From positions 1 to 9,342 of the forward strand of contig JAPUKX010000329.1 of the NCBI GenBank assembly GCA_027295435.1: a DNA stretch of 9,342 nt. The letters run 5' to 3'. The notes beneath the pieces are model-generated. The model was not told the origin of the DNA. It saw nothing but the letters and a program-made list of their open reading frames with translations, and ran no database searches. A program made the position numbers and the translations under genes. The stretch comes from Planctomycetota bacterium (GTDB taxonomy: Bacteria > Planctomycetota > Phycisphaerae > Phycisphaerales > SM1A02). Below are positions 6,528 through 9,342 of this stretch, piece after piece. Every line of letters starts with the position of its first letter. Position 1 is the stretch's first letter.

Positions 6528-6532
6528 CTCCT
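6528..6532 (-). promoter_or_regulatory. Shine-Dalgarno site of the response regulator gene
   Basis: AGGAG on the minus strand, 7 bases before the ATG at 6518-6520. It falls in the 15-base gap after the kinase stop (its upstream edge is 3 bases past the stop), so the receiver gene has its own strong initiation signal. Confidence 0.7.
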
Positions 6533-6535
6533 GAA

Positions 6536-8020
6536 TCATGCCGCTGCCTGCGATCCGGCATAGCGCATTGGAATCGTGACCCAGAACTTGGAGCCCATAC
6601 CCAATTCCGACTCGACGCCGATCTGTCCGTGATGAAGGGTTTCGACGATGTGCTTGCAGAGACTCAACCCCAGACCGCTCCCCTTGGCGACACGTTTGTA
6701 GTTCTCAACGCGATAGAACTTGTCGAACAGTTTGGGTATGGAGTCGGGCGGAATGCCCAGGCCCGTATCCGAGACGGCAAGGACAACGCTACGGGTGAGA
6801 TTGTCGGAGTCGGCCGAGACCGTGATCCGACCGCCGGCGGGCGTGTACTTCACTGAATTGGAGATGAGGTTCAGCACGACCTGAAACAACATGTCAGCGT
6901 CTCCCTCGACGGTGAGATCCACCTCAGCCACCTTGGTGTGTAGCGAGATCTCCTTTTCCTTCGCCTGCGGCTCGAGCGTATCGATCGCTCGATCGATCAA
7001 CGATCTGAGGTCAACGTTCTCACGTTCGATCTGGACAATGCCCGCCTCAATGCGACTGATGTTGAGCATGTTGTCCAGCAATCGCCCGAGCCGGTCCGTC
7101 TCATTCTGGATGATTCGGTAGAACTCATTGCGGGCCTCGTCATCTGCCGCCTCACCGTCCACGAGCATCTCCACATACGCATGGATCGAAGAAAGTGGTG
7201 TGCGCAGCTCGTGACTGGCCTTGGAGACGAAATCCGATTTCATCTGCGAGATCTCGCGCTCGCGGGTGACATCGTGGAGAATGGTCACAACCCCGGCAAC
7301 CTCGTGTTTATGATTCTCCACGCACGCCAGCGTGACGTCGAAGATCCTCGTCTCTTTACCGTCTGCACTGGCTTCACCCGGATCGACGTTGATGTCGTGC
7401 TCGACGTGCCGGCGATCAGCGAAGTTTGCGGTCTCGGAGGTATCCTTGATCAGCTGGCAGAGGCGGTCATCGTCCACGAATTGCTCGAGGGGTTGGTGAA
7501 GCGCCTGAGTGTGGTCGAAGCCAAAGATCCTTCCTGCCGCCTCGTTGGCAACGACAATATCGTTGAACGCGTTCGTGACCAGCACCCCGTCTCGAAGGGC
7601 GTGCAGGACAGCTTCAACCTGTCGCTGCTCAGCCTCCGAGACCCGTCGGCGGATCTCGACCTCCCGCAGCTCATTTCTCAGCGTCTGCTCGCGTTGCCTG
7701 AATTGCTCAACCGCGCCGATGAGAGCGCCGCTAATCGGGCCCACCCACTTGGGACCATAAAACGTTGCGGTTCGGCCCTCGGCGGCACCGGTCGCCTCGA
7801 TATAGCTCCGCAGCTTGGTCACCGTCCGATCAAGGGCGACTCCCACCGGTAACAGCAGCGCCGCACAAACCAGACCGAGCACGCCGAACAACAAGCACAG
7901 CCGCAGCACCGGAGGCATCGCGGCCAACCACCCAACGGTCGACGCACTAAATGACAACGCCGTTCCCACGGCCGAAACGATCAAGACGAGGCATAGGCTT
8001 GCAATCTTTCCCGCCCTCAC
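6536..8020 (-). CDS. Membrane-bound PAS sensor histidine kinase
   Basis: This 494-residue inner-membrane kinase has two hydrophobic segments (about 7-26 and 40-63) separated by only about a dozen residues, so there is no real periplasmic sensor. A helical, coiled-coil-like stretch (about 100-140) leads to a PAS domain (about 135-255, DGVLVTNAFNDIVVANEAAG onwards). HisKA carries the SHELRTPL H-box with His270. HATPase_c has the N-box (LISNSVKYT, Asn388), G1 (DTGLGIP, 418-424), F-box (FDKFYR, 432-437) and G2 (GSGLGLSLC, 447-455); it is therefore a complete, probably active kinase resembling PhoR/VicK-type kinases. The start is GTG at 8018-8020, supported by a GAGGGAGGGA run (8032-8023); an upstream ATG at 8036 is out of frame. 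The receiver gene follows 15 bases downstream and is its likely substrate. The signal is unknown, but the PAS domain points to a cytoplasmic or membrane-associated cue. Confidence 0.94.
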   Translation of the reverse strand: MRAGKIASLCLVLIVSAVGTALSFSASTVGWLAAMPPVLRLCLLFGVLGLVCAALLLPVGVALDRTVTKLRSYIEATGAAEGRTATFYGPKWVGPISGALIGAVEQFRQREQTLRNELREVEIRRRVSEAEQRQVEAVLHALRDGVLVTNAFNDIVVANEAAGRIFGFDHTQALHQPLEQFVDDDRLCQLIKDTSETANFADRRHVEHDINVDPGEASADGKETRIFDVTLACVENHKHEVAGVVTILHDVTREREISQMKSDFVSKASHELRTPLSSIHAYVEMLVDGEAADDEARNEFYRIIQNETDRLGRLLDNMLNISRIEAGIVQIERENVDLRSLIDRAIDTLEPQAKEKEISLHTKVAEVDLTVEGDADMLFQVVLNLISNSVKYTPAGGRITVSADSDNLTRSVVLAVSDTGLGIPPDSIPKLFDKFYRVENYKRVAKGSGLGLSLCKHIVETLHHGQIGVESELGMGSKFWVTIPMRYAGSQAAA

Positions 8021-8022
8021 TG

Positions 8023-8032
8023 TCCCTCCCTC
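8023..8032 (-). promoter_or_regulatory. Shine-Dalgarno site supporting the GTG start of the histidine kinase
   Basis: The minus strand reads GAGGGAGGGA here, ending 2 bases before the GTG at 8018-8020. GAGGG (8032-8028) gives a 7-base spacing. It lies in the 42-base gap after the TPR gene and is the main reason for accepting a GTG start. Confidence 0.65.
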
Positions 8033-8062
8033 GCATCGGCGTGGCGTGCCCTCCTGCGGCGC

Positions 8063-9304
8063 TCACTCTGTGCGGATCTGCTCCTGAGGCTGGACTGTCA
8101 CGATCTGTTCATTGCGACTCAGCCGCGCAAGCAGCTCCCGAGCATCGGCGTTGTCAGGCTCGACTCGAACCCCCGCCGTATACGCGTCGAGAGCGCCTTC
8201 GCGATCACCGGTCTCTTCGAGCGTTCGACCGAGCACCAGATACGGAAGCGCGGTTTCACCAGCACGATCCGTCGCCTGACGCAACAGCCGGCTCGCCTTG
8301 CGGACATCACCGCGGTGGCGTTCATTGATCCCCTTGAGCATGTACCCCTCGTAGCGCTGCGGAGCCAGCGCAGTGACACGGGCCCCGCATTGGGCCAGAC
8401 GATGGAAGTCGCCCAGCTCCCACGCCAACGTCCCCAGCTCGATCCACACCTCCGGATCAGTTGGGGTGAGTCTTGTCAGCGCCAGGTAGACCTTTCGAGC
8501 CTCGATCAGCCGCTCCATGGAGAAGAGGCACCGGGCCTCGAGATGAATCAAATCCGGCCGCTTCTCTCGGGACATCTGCTGTAGTTGCTTCACCGACTTG
8601 TAACATTTCGCGTGCATGCCCGCCGCGGATTGGGCGTGCGCCAGCTCCTCCAGCAACATCTGGTCATCGGGATTGCGACGCCAGGCCTCGGCGAGAAGCT
8701 TCGCCGCCGTGGCTGCATCACCCTGGAGCAGGGCGATCTGCCCAAGCAGATGTCGTAGCGATGCGTTGTGCTCGAAATAGGCCAGCTTCGACAGGATCAG
8801 CTGCTTCGCCTGATCGAGCCGCTCCATCGCGATCATCGACTCGGCCGCGGCGAGAAGATACCCGATCGAGCTCGGCTCCAGCTCATACGCAGCCATGTAG
8901 TGTTCGTATGCCTTGTCATCGTCGGACCAGCGTTGGTATACGATCCCGGCGAAGTAATGAGCGTCAGCGAAGTCGCTCTGATGCTCGAGGGCGGATGTGA
9001 AGGAATCGATCGCTTTCTCGAGGCGGTGCGTCTCGAGATAGATTCGCCCTTGAAGAACGTAAAAGTCCGCCGACTCGGGAACAAGCTCAATGGCCGCGTT
9101 GATTCCGCGAAGAGCATGGTCGAACTGGCCGACCTCGAACGCCTGCATCGCCTGGTCATAGGTGAACTGGGCGTTGAGGAAGCTCAAGCGCTCCCGTGCA
9201 GCCTCTCTCGCCTTGATCCCCGTTGTGCCCGGACCGCAGCCGGTGAGCGACGAGCCGATGGCGAGCAACAGGACAATGACAATGAGGATCGGTCGGGTTG
9301 ACAT
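8063..9304 (-). CDS. TPR-repeat lipoprotein, first gene of the operon within the window
   Basis: The 413-residue protein has a lipoprotein signal: short N-terminus with Arg4, hydrophobic run 6-20, and lipobox LTGC with Cys23 as the expected lipidation site. Residue +2 is Gly, not Asp, which under the E. coli Lol rule would send it to the outer membrane. From about 47 to 387 it is a nearly unbroken series of roughly ten TPR-like helix pairs, recognisable by the spaced G/A-Y-A-P pattern (for example 81-114, 115-148, 353-387). TPR arrays bind other proteins; lipidated TPR proteins such as PilF/PilW help assemble secretins of type IV pili, so a similar role here is plausible but not shown. ATG at 9302-9304 has GGAGA (9317-9313) 8 bases upstream. 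Only 38 bases remain before the window edge, and I see no promoter in them; the operon may start further right. Confidence 0.88.
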   Translation of the reverse strand: MSTRPILIVIVLLLAIGSSLTGCGPGTTGIKAREAARERLSFLNAQFTYDQAMQAFEVGQFDHALRGINAAIELVPESADFYVLQGRIYLETHRLEKAIDSFTSALEHQSDFADAHYFAGIVYQRWSDDDKAYEHYMAAYELEPSSIGYLLAAAESMIAMERLDQAKQLILSKLAYFEHNASLRHLLGQIALLQGDAATAAKLLAEAWRRNPDDQMLLEELAHAQSAAGMHAKCYKSVKQLQQMSREKRPDLIHLEARCLFSMERLIEARKVYLALTRLTPTDPEVWIELGTLAWELGDFHRLAQCGARVTALAPQRYEGYMLKGINERHRGDVRKASRLLRQATDRAGETALPYLVLGRTLEETGDREGALDAYTAGVRVEPDNADARELLARLSRNEQIVTVQPQEQIRTE

Positions 9305-9342
9305 GTATCGCGTCTCCGATTTGCGTAACAGAGGTTGACCGT

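Noticed and set aside
7181..7852. 223-residue plus-strand open frame
   Set aside because: Antisense to the histidine kinase PAS/HisKA region; no domain pattern.

Overview
The window looks like a stretch of a GC-rich, Gram-negative-type bacterial chromosome. Everything from position 384 to the right edge is coded on the minus strand, and only the left end carries a plus-strand gene. Lipoprotein TPR genes, stand-alone STAS and HD-GYP genes beside a type IV pilus/type II secretion motor, and frequent GTG starts would suit a Planctomycetota (Phycisphaerae-like) genome. That assignment is an inference from gene style; no marker gene is present to prove it.

Left end (1-887): the C-terminal end of a RecJ-type single-strand-specific exonuclease (plus strand) runs head-on into a small GAF-domain free methionine-(R)-sulfoxide reductase (minus strand), with 13 bases between the stops. 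Positions 888-1119 are a 232-base non-coding stretch with a perfect 8-bp hairpin, a competing 7-bp hairpin and a short 8-base tandem repeat.

Main block (1120-9304): seven minus-strand genes, in transcription order TPR lipoprotein, membrane histidine kinase with PAS domain, single-domain response regulator, GAF-HD-GYP phosphodiesterase, STAS protein, GspE/PilB-type ATPase, GspF/PilC-type platform protein. Spacings in the same order are 42 and 15 bases, a 4-base GTGA overlap, a 4-base ATGA overlap, 1 base, and 11 bases (or a TGATG overlap with the alternative start). This reads as one operon.

The likely logic: the kinase phosphorylates the receiver protein, which may act on the separate HD-GYP protein to change cyclic di-GMP. 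The ATPase carries an N-terminal MshEN-like region, the known c-di-GMP sensor of some pilus/T2SS ATPases, so signal and motor may be linked directly. The STAS protein could add a partner-switching layer, and the TPR lipoprotein could be an assembly or pilotin-like factor for the envelope machine. The individual families are well supported; the circuit is inference. No pseudopilin, secretin, alignment protein, diguanylate cyclase or STAS-partner kinase gene lies inside the window, although the operon may extend past the right edge.
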